A stretch of 10,039 bases of DNA from SAT2750 sp964476375 (GCA_964476375.1 CAYYZW010000254.1:1-10039), one strand, 5' to 3'. Counted from the first letter of the stretch, positions 1-6,847 are shown. Numbers and translations are program-made. The notes: a model not told the origin generated them from the letters alone.

Positions 1-469
1 GGGCATTGTTGGCGGTTGCAAGCCAGTAATCGAACCCGTGATCCGAGGGATCGGGTTTTTTTCGCTGTCCGGAGGTCATTCCCAGGTGCCATTTCCCCAG
101 GTGGCAGGTTTGGTAGCCGTGCAACTTGAGCAGCTCGGCAATCGTCACCTCGCGCGTGAGCAGGTGCGTGTTCTGAGCATAGTCCGCAATCCAGCTGTAT
201 ACCCCGGCACGAAGATTCGTGCGTCCTGTCAGCGTGGCTGCCCGTGATGGAGAACAAACCGCGGCCCCGGAATGAAAGTCGGTGAACCGGATGCCCCTGG
301 CAGCCAGCGAATCGAGGGCCGGTGTTTTCACCGGTCCACCGTAACAACCGATATCTTTCCATCCCAGATCATCTGCCAGCAGGATCACAACGTTGGGGCG
401 ACGCTCCGCTGCAAGGCTGGTTGCGGAAAAGGTGACGATCAAGAATGCAAAAAGGATTCGTCTGATCAC
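1..469 (-). CDS. Sulfatase, N-terminal part (runs off left edge)
   Basis: Exported type I sulfatase that hydrolyses sulfate esters, probably on sulfated polysaccharides or similar substrates in the periplasm. About 156 residues are present. Residues 1-21 form a signal peptide (RRILFAFLIVTF... ending SLAA). Next come the metal-binding pair D33-D34 in LLADDLGW, the sulfatase signature CSPSR with C72 as the residue expected to become formylglycine and R76, and the second signature GKWHLG at about 125-130. The start is GTG at 469: an in-frame TAA lies 21 bases upstream and no ATG fits, and no clear Shine-Dalgarno is seen. The family is usually 450-550 residues, so about two thirds lies beyond the window. 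It follows the WD40 gene by 87 bases on the same strand. Operator-like repeats lie at 500-525. The family is certain; the substrate cannot be told from this part. Confidence 0.93.
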   Translation of the reverse strand, partial: MIRRILFAFLIVTFSATSLAAERRPNVVILLADDLGWKDIGCYGGPVKTPALDSLAARGIRFTDFHSGAAVCSPSRAATLTGRTNLRAGVYSWIADYAQNTHLLTREVTIAELLKLHGYQTCHLGKWHLGMTSGQRKKPDPSDHGFDYWLATANNA

Positions 470-499
470 GTTACTGGATCTTTTTCGTTAGATCTTCGG

Positions 500-525
500 T
501 TGTGAAACATGTTCCACTTGTGAAA
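500..525. promoter_or_regulatory. Operator-like repeats upstream of the sulfatase
   Basis: TTGTGAAA occurs at 500-507 and again at 518-525, 18 bp apart. Overlapping the first copy is a near-perfect palindrome at 502-517 (GTGaAACATGTTcCAC, one mismatched pair). It lies about 30-55 bases upstream of the sulfatase start, in the gap after the WD40 gene. This is the right place for a regulator site, but no regulator is identified and no convincing -35/-10 pair is seen beside it. Confidence 0.3.
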
Positions 526-556
526 AATAAAATGCGTCGCGGCTCTCCCTGGTTGA

Positions 557-1501
557 CTACTTCTTTTCGCCCAGCGTGATTCTCTTGACCTGGCCCCCGG
601 CCCCGCCCACCACGATACTCCCATCGGTCGGGTGCGCCGCCAGCGAGTAGGCCCAGCCCTCGATGGCAGCACGATCCTGGGTGACCGTGACGTTGTCCCC
701 GTCAATCACGCGGACATGACCATCCACACAGCATGCCACCAGGTGGGGACCATTGCCCAGCCAGGCAATGTCCAGCGGCTCGACCGGGAGCCGTATGTAC
801 CGGACCATGCGGCCAATCGTCGGTTGCCAGAGCCGCACGGTACGGTCCGCGGCAGCGGAGGCGACCATCGGCAACCCCTCCCCGCCAGGCCGCAGTGCCA
901 GGGCGTGAATGGGCTTGGTGTGCTGGTTCAGGCTGCGAACGACCTGGGCGGACTCCAGGTCCCAGACTCGCAGGGATTGATCATCCCCGGCACTGACCAG
1001 GGTTTTCCCATCCGCAAGCAGGCAGAGGCTGGTGATGCCTCTCGAGTGCCCCTTGTAGCTATGGGTCACCGTACTCTGAGGAAGATTCCAGAGCTTGATA
1101 TCACGGTCCAGGCTCGCCGAGAGCAGCCCGGAGGTATCCTTCCAGGCAACGGCCAGAACGGAATCGTCATGCTTGCTGAGGACCTTGAGCGATGCTGCTG
1201 CCGGCCAGGAAAAGATCTCGACAACTCCTTCCTCGGCCGGATGACCACCCCCAACGGCCAGTCGTTTCCCATCCGTGGAGAAGGCAAGGCTGTGAAGGTT
1301 CGCGGCAGCCGTGTTGATCGTTCGCTGCCGCTTCAAATCGGGCCATCTATAGATCTGCACTCCTGCCTGGCTGGCAGCCACCACGGATCTGCCACCCGGG
1401 GCGAATACCACACTGGTGACCGGCGGCTCGGCAGCAGCGGCCAGCTGCAGGGAAAAAAATCCCAGCAGCAGGAAGGTAGCGCCATGGAGCAGTCGATTCA
1501 T
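557..1501 (-). CDS. Secreted WD40-repeat beta-propeller protein
   Basis: Exported WD40 protein of 314 residues, probably a single propeller of about seven blades acting as a binding scaffold; there is no enzymatic motif. Residues 1-24 are a signal peptide (MNRLLH, then a hydrophobic stretch ending LAAAA). Blade-closing motifs are visible as IKLWNL (about 135-140), LRVWDL (177-182), VRLWQP (222-227) and VRVID (263-267), each preceded by GH/DxS-type turns. The frame stays open upstream to an ATG at 1660. I chose ATG 1501 because it has AGGAG four bases upstream and gives a clean signal peptide; ATG 1531 is the next alternative. The protein ends soon after the last blade (GEKK). It lies 216 bases after the subtilase gene and 87 bases before the sulfatase, all on one strand. 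In planctomycetes such propellers often sit beside DUF1501/DUF1553 or sulfatase genes, with unknown ligands. Confidence 0.88.
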   Translation of the reverse strand: MNRLLHGATFLLLGFFSLQLAAAAEPPVTSVVFAPGGRSVVAASQAGVQIYRWPDLKRQRTINTAAANLHSLAFSTDGKRLAVGGGHPAEEGVVEIFSWPAAASLKVLSKHDDSVLAVAWKDTSGLLSASLDRDIKLWNLPQSTVTHSYKGHSRGITSLCLLADGKTLVSAGDDQSLRVWDLESAQVVRSLNQHTKPIHALALRPGGEGLPMVASAAADRTVRLWQPTIGRMVRYIRLPVEPLDIAWLGNGPHLVACCVDGHVRVIDGDNVTVTQDRAAIEGWAYSLAAHPTDGSIVVGGAGGQVKRITLGEKK

Positions 1502-1717
1502 CGTTCTCCTGTCCCGGCTGACAACTTTCATCAGACCGCTCCGGCGTTCCCCATGACATTGGACATCATTTTCATGTTTTGAGTCCTTTGACACCCAGGC
1601 TTCACGCCAGTGCCGTATCTCAAATAACCCATTGCTATTGAAACTTGTCATCAACATCACTGGTTGTTACCCGCTGCAAAGACAAAATCCTGGCCTGTGC
1701 TTCTCCATGCTCCCGGT

Positions 1718-3655
1718 TCATTCGAAAACCGGTTCGGCAAAGAGAGCGGCGACCCCCACACCCAGCTGGCCAGGTGTGACGGTGAACGTCATCTCCTTGC
1801 CCCCGCGCCGAATTACCAGCACCACTTCCTCCAGATTATCCTGGACTGCCCTGGCAACGACCATGCGAAGGTGGTTTGCGGCCGTGATCGGCTGGTCACC
1901 ACAACGCTGCAGCACGTCATTCACCTTCAGACCCAGCCTGTCCGCCTGGCTGCCAGCCACAACCCGCGTGATCACAATCTGCCGGCTGGCCAGCCGCTTC
2001 TGCGTTGCCGCGACATCAATCTCGTCCCCTGCCTCACGTCCGCTGTAGGGTGCCGGATTCTCCCCTTCCCGGATGGCCCGGCGGCGAAGGACTTCCCTGA
2101 CGGCACGGTAACAGTTGATCAGGCCATGGCCGGTCTGGTCGTCGACCCCCTCGGCTGCCACATCGGTTGCGGTGGAGGTGATAATCTCCTTCAGGTCCCA
2201 GGGCAACAGATCCGGATCGGCCGAGAGCATCAGGGAAATCGACCCGCAGAACATCGGCCCGGCAAAGGAATTGCCGTTGAGCCCCACGGGGCGGACCTCG
2301 CCATTTCGAAGTAACGCCGGCAGCCCCATGTTAAAGGCACAGACCTCGGGCTTCTGGACCATTCCGTCCTGGTAATGCCCGGTCGCCCACTGGACCGGCC
2401 CCTGGCTGGAAAAGGGAGTCCGGGAAAAATCTCGCTGAACACCTGCCGCGGCAAAGACCACGTCGGGAATATCCTCGGGGACCCGCATCTGGACCGGTCG
2501 CTGTGCCGACTGGGCAAAGTTCCCGGCACCGGAGACAAAGAAAATACCGCAGAGCGACCCCTGCTCCATGATCTTCCGCCAGTGGGAACGGTACTCTCCC
2601 AGGCCAGGAACCGAGAAGCTCATGCTGTACGTGTCCGCCCCCTGCTCGGCCGCCCACTGCACCGCCTGTTCCAGCCGTGTGCTTCCGATCACGCCGGCCC
2701 AGCGGGCCTCCGGCGCGATGCCAAACTCGTACTGCTGGCTGGGAACCCCGCGTCCACAGATAACTGCCGCGCACATGAAGCCATGCATCGTTTGCGGGGA
2801 GAAGCTCTCCGCCGGTGCCTCGCTGGTAGTCAGCACTGCCGTATCGGCATCAAAATTAAAACCATGGTAGTCGTCGACAAATCCGTTCCTGTCGTCGTCC
2901 TTTCCATTGGCCGGGATCTCGGCCGGGTTGCGATAGAGGTTCCTGGTGAGATTTCCGGAGAAAACAAAATTGAAGTCATGCACGACGTTGAGCGTCCCCT
3001 GGCCGGCGACCTGGAACTCGCGCCAGACCCGATCGGCCTGCAGGGAACGGATGTACCAGGGATGCCTGTAACGCCCCGGCTCAAACGCCTGGCGGTCCGG
3101 GACCGGGAAGCCAGGTGGCCGGGCAGCCATCGGCGGCCGGTTGACCGGCCGCTGGGGCCTGGCAAAGATCATCTTCACACCCGGGATCGACGTGATACTC
3201 TCGAGCTGATCCTCACCTGTCATACAGGTGAATCCGTTGACAATCCAGTACGGCTCCACGGCGCTGATCGCCCGCTGCTTGACGAGCTTCCTGATATCAG
3301 GCTGGGCTTTTTTCCAGCTCCGCGCGTGGATGGCCTTGAGCGTCTCGATGGCGGCAGCCCGCAGCTCGGATCGCTTTCGGCCGGCAAACTCGCCGGCCCT
3401 GCGGCGGTAGGCCTGCCCATCACCGAGCAGCTGCTCCTCAAACCAGACCGAGACTTTCACCCGCTTCGCCTGGCGAAAACGAGCGGCCAGGGCAGGGTCG
3501 ACCCAGGTCCCGTCGGACACCAGTTTCTCGGTTGCCAGCAGGCCCCTGGCCAACGGGGGAATCTGCTCAACGGCTGCTACAGAACGGGCGGTGAAAATAG
3601 CCAGCAGAACAGCACACCCAAATCGTGGTATGTAAGCGGTGTTCATTCCAGTCAT
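1718..3655 (-). CDS. Subtilisin-like (S8) serine protease with C-terminal PDZ domain
   Basis: Exported serine protease of the subtilase family. Numbered from GTG 3658 (646 residues): signal peptide about 5-29; propeptide-like region about 31-170; catalytic domain about 200-520; PDZ domain about 555-632. The triad appears as D228 in LNVVHDFN, H292 in MHGFMC and S464 in GNSFAGP, with oxyanion N380 in SGAGN. The acidic stretch at 251-263 (NGKDDDRNGFVDD) resembles calcium-site inserts of bacterial subtilases. The motif contexts are unusual: HGTH reads HGFM and GTSMA reads GNSFA, so activity is likely but not certain. ATG 3655 is chosen because it shares its A with the TGA of the upstream TIM-barrel gene. 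GTG 3658 and ATG 3646 are alternatives, and none has a strong Shine-Dalgarno. A 9-bp hairpin covers the junction. The PDZ domain may bind substrate tails or position the protease. Confidence 0.88.
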   Translation of the reverse strand: MTGMNTAYIPRFGCAVLLAIFTARSVAAVEQIPPLARGLLATEKLVSDGTWVDPALAARFRQAKRVKVSVWFEEQLLGDGQAYRRRAGEFAGRKRSELRAAAIETLKAIHARSWKKAQPDIRKLVKQRAISAVEPYWIVNGFTCMTGEDQLESITSIPGVKMIFARPQRPVNRPPMAARPPGFPVPDRQAFEPGRYRHPWYIRSLQADRVWREFQVAGQGTLNVVHDFNFVFSGNLTRNLYRNPAEIPANGKDDDRNGFVDDYHGFNFDADTAVLTTSEAPAESFSPQTMHGFMCAAVICGRGVPSQQYEFGIAPEARWAGVIGSTRLEQAVQWAAEQGADTYSMSFSVPGLGEYRSHWRKIMEQGSLCGIFFVSGAGNFAQSAQRPVQMRVPEDIPDVVFAAAGVQRDFSRTPFSSQGPVQWATGHYQDGMVQKPEVCAFNMGLPALLRNGEVRPVGLNGNSFAGPMFCGSISLMLSADPDLLPWDLKEIITSTATDVAAEGVDDQTGHGLINCYRAVREVLRRRAIREGENPAPYSGREAGDEIDVAATQKRLASRQIVITRVVAGSQADRLGLKVNDVLQRCGDQPITAANHLRMVVARAVQDNLEEVVLVIRRGGKEMTFTVTPGQLGVGVAALFAEPVFE

Positions 3656-3675
3656 CACGACAGTCGCTGTCGTGA
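3655..3675 (-). promoter_or_regulatory. Perfect 9-bp hairpin over the TIM-barrel stop / subtilase start
   Basis: Arms TCACGACAG (3655-3663) and CTGTCGTGA (3667-3675) are exact inverse complements around a 3-base loop (3664-3666). In the mRNA the 3' arm contains the TGA of the TIM-barrel gene, and the last paired base is the A of the subtilase ATG. The region where a Shine-Dalgarno should lie is within the stem and has no GGAGG-like run. Ribosomes finishing the upstream gene would have to melt it, so it suits translational coupling. There is no U-tract, so it is not a classical terminator. Confidence 0.5.
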
Positions 3676-4554
3676 CTCTTCCAGCGTTTTACGTGACTTG
3701 TTGAGGTTGGCATAACCACCAAATTCAATCCCGCAGTAGCCATCAAAGCCGGTGTCGAGCACGATTTTTAACATCCGGTCATAATCCAGTGGTGACTGGT
3801 TCCCCTTGTCGTCCCAGACCTGGTCCTTGACAGAGACTCCCTTGGCCCAGGCCATCAGCTTCTTGATCCCTCGATAGGAATCGTAACTCTCCCCGTCCTT
3901 GATGCGGAAGTTGCCGAAGTCCGGCAGCGTCCCACAGCGCTTGTGGCCAACCCGGGTGATGACCTCGGCGAGCCAGTCCGCATTGCTGCTCAGGCCGCCG
4001 TGATTTTCAACAATCACGTTCATCTTCTGCTGGGCCCCAAACTCGGTCAGCCTGGCAAGTCCATCCGCCGCATAGCCCACCTGCTCCTCGTACGTACCGG
4101 CACTGCCGGCATTCACACGAATCGAGTGGCAGCCCAGGAACCTGGCTGCGTCGATCCACTTGCGGTGGTTCTCGATCGTCTGCGTTCGCTTTGCCTTCTC
4201 CGGATCACCGATTCTTCCCTCACGGTCGCACATAATGATCAGGCTCTTCACATCAAGGTCGGCAGCCCGTTTTTTCATCTCTGCCAGGTAAGCCCTGTCC
4301 TTCGCCTTGTCCATGAAGAACTGGTTGACGTACTCGACCGCCTGGATGCCATGCTCGTGAGCAACCTTGGCAAAATCGAGGTTGTCGATCTCGCCCGACC
4401 TGAGCTCGCGGTTAATCGTCCACTGGGCCAGGGAGATCTTGAACGGCAGCTTCTCCCTTGCCGTGGCCCGGGCATATTGACTGAGACCCAGAGCGACGGT
4501 CGCCATGCTGCTGGTGGCCAGGAACTGCCGACGGTTGGTACGCGGGGATTTCAT
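3655..4554 (-). CDS. Tat-exported TIM-barrel protein, sugar phosphate isomerase/epimerase-like
   Basis: Member of the AP_endonuc_2 / xylose isomerase-like TIM-barrel family (299 residues). In planctomycetes its relatives are usually annotated sugar phosphate isomerase/epimerase and many are exported. Residues 1-31 form a Tat signal (R8-R9 in NRRQFLATSSM, then a mild hydrophobic stretch ending QYARA). Candidate metal or substrate ligands of the fold are E74 (AVEYV), E183 (VIVENHGG), D212 (LPDFGNF), K243 (SVKDQ) and E277 (GIEFGG). I chose ATG 4554 because GGAAGG precedes it with about 8 bases of spacing and the twin arginines then sit at the usual distance; ATG 4596 and 4581 are in-frame alternatives without a ribosome site. 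The gene overlaps the subtilase ATG by one base. The substrate is unknown; a keto- or aldo-sugar is inferred from the family only. Confidence 0.88.
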   Translation of the reverse strand: MKSPRTNRRQFLATSSMATVALGLSQYARATAREKLPFKISLAQWTINRELRSGEIDNLDFAKVAHEHGIQAVEYVNQFFMDKAKDRAYLAEMKKRAADLDVKSLIIMCDREGRIGDPEKAKRTQTIENHRKWIDAARFLGCHSIRVNAGSAGTYEEQVGYAADGLARLTEFGAQQKMNVIVENHGGLSSNADWLAEVITRVGHKRCGTLPDFGNFRIKDGESYDSYRGIKKLMAWAKGVSVKDQVWDDKGNQSPLDYDRMLKIVLDTGFDGYCGIEFGGYANLNKSRKTLEESRQRLS

Positions 4555-4668
4555 TCTTTTCGCCTTCCACGACGGGGTCATTGATTTATCCATCATACCA
4601 GTCGCTAGTGGTCAGCGGTTTCTGGTTCAGTGATTGCAGGAAAAAACTCCCTCCCGCTGAAAAAGAAT

Positions 4669-4674
4669 TATAAT
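4669..4674 (+). promoter_or_regulatory. Possible -10 box for the small membrane protein
   Basis: A perfect TATAAT lies 46 bases before the ATG at 4721, in an AT-rich patch of the divergent intergenic region 4555-4720. No -35 match is present at 16-18 bp, so the assignment rests on the -10 and its position alone. Confidence 0.3.
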
Positions 4675-4720
4675 TGCTGTGATCGTCGTCCGTTTTTCCC
4701 ACTCCAGGGCAAGGTGACAA

Positions 4721-5161
4721 ATGAACCAGGATGTAAAACCAATGATCCCCGGCTGGTACTGGGGGATTGCCATTGTGGCATTGCTCTGGAACCTGATGGG
4801 ATGTGCCGCTTTCGGGATGGAGGTCTTCGCCCAGGAAGAGATGCTGGAAGGAATGACAGCGGAGCAGCAAGAGTGGGCCCGAAACGTGCCTGGCTGGATT
4901 TATATCGTCTACGCACTGGCTGTCTTTACCGGTGTCGGGGGAAGCATTGGTCTCCTGATGCGGAGGGGATGGTCCGCCCTGCTCTTGGCGAGCAGCCTCG
5001 TGGCCGTGCTCGTACAGATGTCCTACACGATGATCGTTTCCGGTGGACTGGAAGTCATGGGGCCATCGGGGGCCATCATGCCGGCCGTGGTCATCATCAT
5101 CGCGGGAATCCTTGCCTGGTTTTCATACGCTGCCAAAGGCAAGGGCTGGCTCGGCGTTTGA
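4721..5161 (+). CDS. Small four-helix integral membrane protein, function unknown
   Basis: Protein of 146 residues with four predicted transmembrane segments at about 12-32, 58-80, 84-106 and 118-138. A short acidic, Met- and Gln-rich loop (about 33-56: AQEEMLEGMTAEQQEW) lies between helices 1 and 2. The opening WYWGIAIVALLWNLMG and the GWIYIVYALAVFTGVGGSIGLLMRRGWSALLL core resemble small uncharacterised membrane proteins seen in Bacteroidetes and planctomycetes, sometimes labelled 'sugar transporter' without evidence. There is no transporter motif I recognise. AAGGTGA lies five bases before the ATG and supports the start. The gene is divergent from the TIM-barrel gene and its stop is 12 bases from the stop of the convergent flavoprotein gene. 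Confidence 0.85.
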   Translation: MNQDVKPMIPGWYWGIAIVALLWNLMGCAAFGMEVFAQEEMLEGMTAEQQEWARNVPGWIYIVYALAVFTGVGGSIGLLMRRGWSALLLASSLVAVLVQMSYTMIVSGGLEVMGPSGAIMPAVVIIIAGILAWFSYAAKGKGWLGV

Positions 5162-5173
5162 TCGCGGCTCTCT

Positions 5174-5776
5174 TTATGTCGTGCTGGCTGAAAAAAAATC
5201 TCCCCCCTTGCAGGACTCGTCATCCGAGCCCCAGTGGATTTCCTTGTCCACCTTTGCCAGGCGGGGAACATGTTTCGAGCAGTGGATATAAGCTTCTTCT
5301 ACCGAGACCTCGACCCAGCGATCCGGATGCCGTCCCCCCTCCACCTCGGTCGCAGCCAGGACAGCCCCTGGCAAACCATCACGCTTGAGAAGTTGCTCGT
5401 TTTCAAGGATCGTGGCCGTGCCATTGACATGCAGGCCAATGGTGGTTTCCAGGAAATCCAGAAAGAGAATACCGATATGGGCATTCTCACTCATGTTTCC
5501 CAGGCTCGCGTGGACCCCGTTGCCACGGTACTCGGGATAAATCAATGTCTTTTCATCCAGCACAATCACAAAACCAGGCAGCCCGGCACGAAACGAGCTG
5601 TCACACTCTCCGCCGGCATCGGCAGTTGCCACGAACATCATTTCCTGACGCTGAACCAGCTTCACCATGCGATCATTTAAATGGTCAAGCATCTGCGACT
5701 GATAAAATGTATCGGCTCGCTGCTGGCTGCCATACTGCTGCTGCAACCGATGTTCACCGCTGGAACCTGGTTTCAT
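5174..5776 (-). CDS. Pyridoxamine 5'-phosphate oxidase-like FMN-binding protein
   Basis: Cytoplasmic protein of 200 residues with the split-barrel FMN-binding fold of the PNPOx-like superfamily. Diagnostic stretches are FVATADAGGECDSSFRAG (about 48-65), RGNGVHASLGNMSEN (84-98), which usually lines the flavin phosphate site, HIGILFLDF (100-108), and a C-terminal YIHCSKHVPR (163-172) with C166. True PdxH enzymes have a different substrate-binding C-terminus, so vitamin B6 synthesis is not supported. Relatives are typically flavin- or F420-type reductases, or of unknown role. The C-terminal tail (about 182-200) is rich in D, S and G and looks disordered. The start at 5776 has AAGGA about eight bases upstream. 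It lies 141 bases after tRNA-Arg on the same strand with no clear terminator between, so some co-transcription is possible. Confidence 0.85.
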   Translation of the reverse strand: MKPGSSGEHRLQQQYGSQQRADTFYQSQMLDHLNDRMVKLVQRQEMMFVATADAGGECDSSFRAGLPGFVIVLDEKTLIYPEYRGNGVHASLGNMSENAHIGILFLDFLETTIGLHVNGTATILENEQLLKRDGLPGAVLAATEVEGGRHPDRWVEVSVEEAYIHCSKHVPRLAKVDKEIHWGSDDESCKGGDFFSASTT

Positions 5777-5917
5777 TCAAGAAATCCTTTTGTTTGTCAC
5801 GTCATACAATACTGAAAACTCTTGTTACACGACTCCAGGAGCGAACAGGACAGAAGCCCACAAAATATCTCTCTGCCTCCGGGTTCTCTTGCCTGCGCAT
5901 GACTCACCCTCGTCAAA

Positions 5918-5991
5918 CGCACCCAGGAGGATTCGAACCTCCGACCTGCGGATTAGAAGTCCGCTGCTCTATCCAACTGAGCTATGGGCGC
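5918..5991 (-). tRNA. trnR: tRNA-Arg (anticodon UCU)
   Basis: A 74-base cloverleaf is readable on the minus strand. The acceptor stem GCGCCCA/TGGGTGC pairs over seven bases with one G-U. The D arm (AGCTCAGTTGGATAGAGC), anticodon stem GCGGA/TCCGC with loop CTTCTAA, and T arm GGAGG-TTCGAAT-CCTCC are all intact. The anticodon TCT (complement of 5955-5957) decodes AGA, and AGG by wobble. The discriminator is G and no CCA is encoded, so CCA must be added by the nucleotidyltransferase. Confidence 0.97.
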
Positions 5992-6004
5992 TCGTGATTC
6001 CCCT

Positions 6005-6033
6005 GTTATATATCGAGGCCCCGCAATGCGTAA
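6005..6033 (-). promoter_or_regulatory. Candidate promoter of tRNA-Arg
   Basis: On the minus strand, TTACGC (6033-6028) and TATAAC (6010-6005) are separated by exactly 17 bases, and the -10 ends 13 bases before the mature tRNA 5' end. Spacing and position suit a sigma-70-type tRNA promoter. The -35 match is weak. Confidence 0.45.
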
Positions 6034-6075
6034 GACAAACCACCCTCTCTACTCACATCACCTGGCCCTGGTCAC

Positions 6076-6111
6076 AAAAAAACCCCCCACCAGCACAAGA
6101 CTGATGGAGGG
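6076..6111 (-). terminator. Intrinsic terminator of the small secreted repeat protein gene
   Basis: On the minus strand the arm CCCTCCATCAG (6111-6101) pairs with CTGGTGGGGGG (6093-6083) over 11 bp including G-U pairs, with a 7-base loop, and is followed directly by seven T (6082-6076). It lies 30 bases after the stop codon at 6142. This is the clearest terminator in the window, and it also separates this gene from the tRNA promoter just downstream. Confidence 0.88.
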
Positions 6112-6141
6112 CCGAATAATATGGCGTGAGACAACGCGACC

Positions 6142-6642
6142 TTACTCGTCGCCCTTGTTTTCTCTCTTGAGGATCTTCAGCGCCTTGGAGAGGCTCTTGC
6201 GAACAGCCCCGTCCTCATCGCCCTTGTCTCTTTTCAGCATGCCAAGTGCCCTGGTGACCAGGCCCTCGGCCGAGTCATCCTCCGCCTTGTCTCGCTTGAG
6301 AAGGTTCTTGACCCCCTTGGTCAGAGCACCGACAACTTCCTTCATGGGCTGTTCCCCGTCTGCACTCGCGCCCTCCTCCTGCTTGAGAAGAGCAGTTGCA
6401 TTCTGGATCTGCTGCCTGGCGCTGGCCAGCAGATGAAGCCGGTCTCGCTCATGATTACTCAGCACACGACCCACGGTCTGGATCCGGGCTGACTCGCTGT
6501 CGATGGCATCCAGTGCTTTCTTAACCAGGCCACGAACCGCACCCTGGTCGTCCTTCGATTCCGAGTCGTCCGCAACACTCGTGCTGACGACGAGCAGGCT
6601 GGCAACGGCCAGCGTCAGGCAATAATTCATGAAACGTTTCAT
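6142..6642 (-). CDS. Small secreted protein with C-terminal Lys/Asp-rich helical repeats, unknown function
   Basis: Protein of 166 residues that I cannot place in a family. Residues 1-24 are a signal peptide (MKRF, hydrophobic core, cleavage near SVA-DD). Residues 35-50 (AVRGLVKKALDAIDSE) resemble the repeats at the C-terminus. Residues 51-95 look like one long polar helix (ERDRLHLLASARQQIQNATALLKQEE). Residues 102-166 hold three degenerate units of 21-23 residues: EVVGALTKGVKNLLKRDK, AEGLVTRALGMLKRDK and AVRKSLSKALKILKREN, each followed by an acidic linker. Each unit reads as an amphipathic helix with a basic end. GAGGAG lies seven bases before the ATG at 6642. The gene has its own terminator at 6076-6111 and a repeat-rich upstream region, so it is probably a single-gene transcript. 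A structural, binding or surface-associated role is possible but not shown. Confidence 0.82.
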   Translation of the reverse strand: MKRFMNYCLTLAVASLLVVSTSVADDSESKDDQGAVRGLVKKALDAIDSESARIQTVGRVLSNHERDRLHLLASARQQIQNATALLKQEEGASADGEQPMKEVVGALTKGVKNLLKRDKAEDDSAEGLVTRALGMLKRDKGDEDGAVRKSLSKALKILKRENKGDE

Positions 6643-6675
6643 TGTTCACTCCTCGCTAATCTTGGCTTGTGGATA

Positions 6676-6691
6676 CAGGAGAACTCTCCTG
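6676..6691. repeat. Inverted repeat, 7-bp arms
   Basis: CAGGAGA (6676-6682) and TCTCCTG (6685-6691) are exact inverse complements separated by two bases. It lies 34-49 bases before the ATG of the secreted repeat protein. In its mRNA it would be a 5'-leader hairpin with a 2-base gap (too tight for a full stem, so about 6 bp), or in DNA an operator near the promoter. Confidence 0.4.
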
Positions 6692-6696
6692 CGGTT

Positions 6697-6745
6697 AAGC
6701 ACTTATCGACCAGTGGAAGCACTTCTTCAGGCCTTTTGTGCTTCC
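6697..6745. promoter_or_regulatory. AAGCACTT direct pair plus inverted copy, operator-like
   Basis: AAGCACTT occurs at 6697-6704 and 6717-6724, exactly 20 bp apart, about two helical turns, so both copies face the same side of the DNA. The second copy is also the left arm of a perfect 8-bp inverted repeat GGAAGCAC (6715-6722) / GTGCTTCC (6738-6745), giving three AAGCAC half-sites in 49 bp. This phasing suits a dimeric regulator upstream of the minus-strand gene. No regulator gene is present in the window. Confidence 0.4.
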
Positions 6746-6819
6746 TCCGCATCGAACGCTAACATCACGATAATCGGCATAGCCAACAATTCTAGAGTGG
6801 CTCTGGGAAAAGATGGCAA

Positions 6820-6847
6820 TTGTGCAGGTTATTGGTTCGGATATACC
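6820..6847 (+). promoter_or_regulatory. Candidate promoter of the SDR gene
   Basis: TTGTGC (6820-6825) and TATACC (6842-6847) are separated by 16 bases, about 100 bases before the SDR start. Both boxes are imperfect. A second -10-like TATACT at 6905-6910 lies closer but has no -35 partner. Confidence 0.28.

Noticed and set aside
632..1582. Long plus-strand open frame opposite the WD40 gene
   Set aside because: It is antisense to a clear WD40 protein, has no recognisable domain and arises from high-GC codon use.
1713..1732. Inverted repeat CCGGTT/AACCGG at the end of the subtilase gene as a terminator
   Set aside because: Only six base pairs with an eight-base loop and no T-run on either strand; part of it is coding.
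2375..3715. Plus-strand open frame of 446 codons opposite the subtilase gene
   Set aside because: The minus strand carries unmistakable subtilase and PDZ motifs; the plus-strand translation is low in complexity with no family resemblance.
5174..5776. PdxH (true pyridoxamine phosphate oxidase)
   Set aside because: The FMN-site stretch fits only the wider superfamily; the PdxH substrate-binding C-terminus is absent.
5918..5991. tRNA gene as an integration site for a mobile element
   Set aside because: No integrase, no direct repeat of the tRNA 3' end in the window, and flanking genes look chromosomal.
5790..6104. Plus-strand open frame across the tRNA gene
   Set aside because: It reads through the antisense of a complete tRNA-Arg cloverleaf and has no protein-like features.
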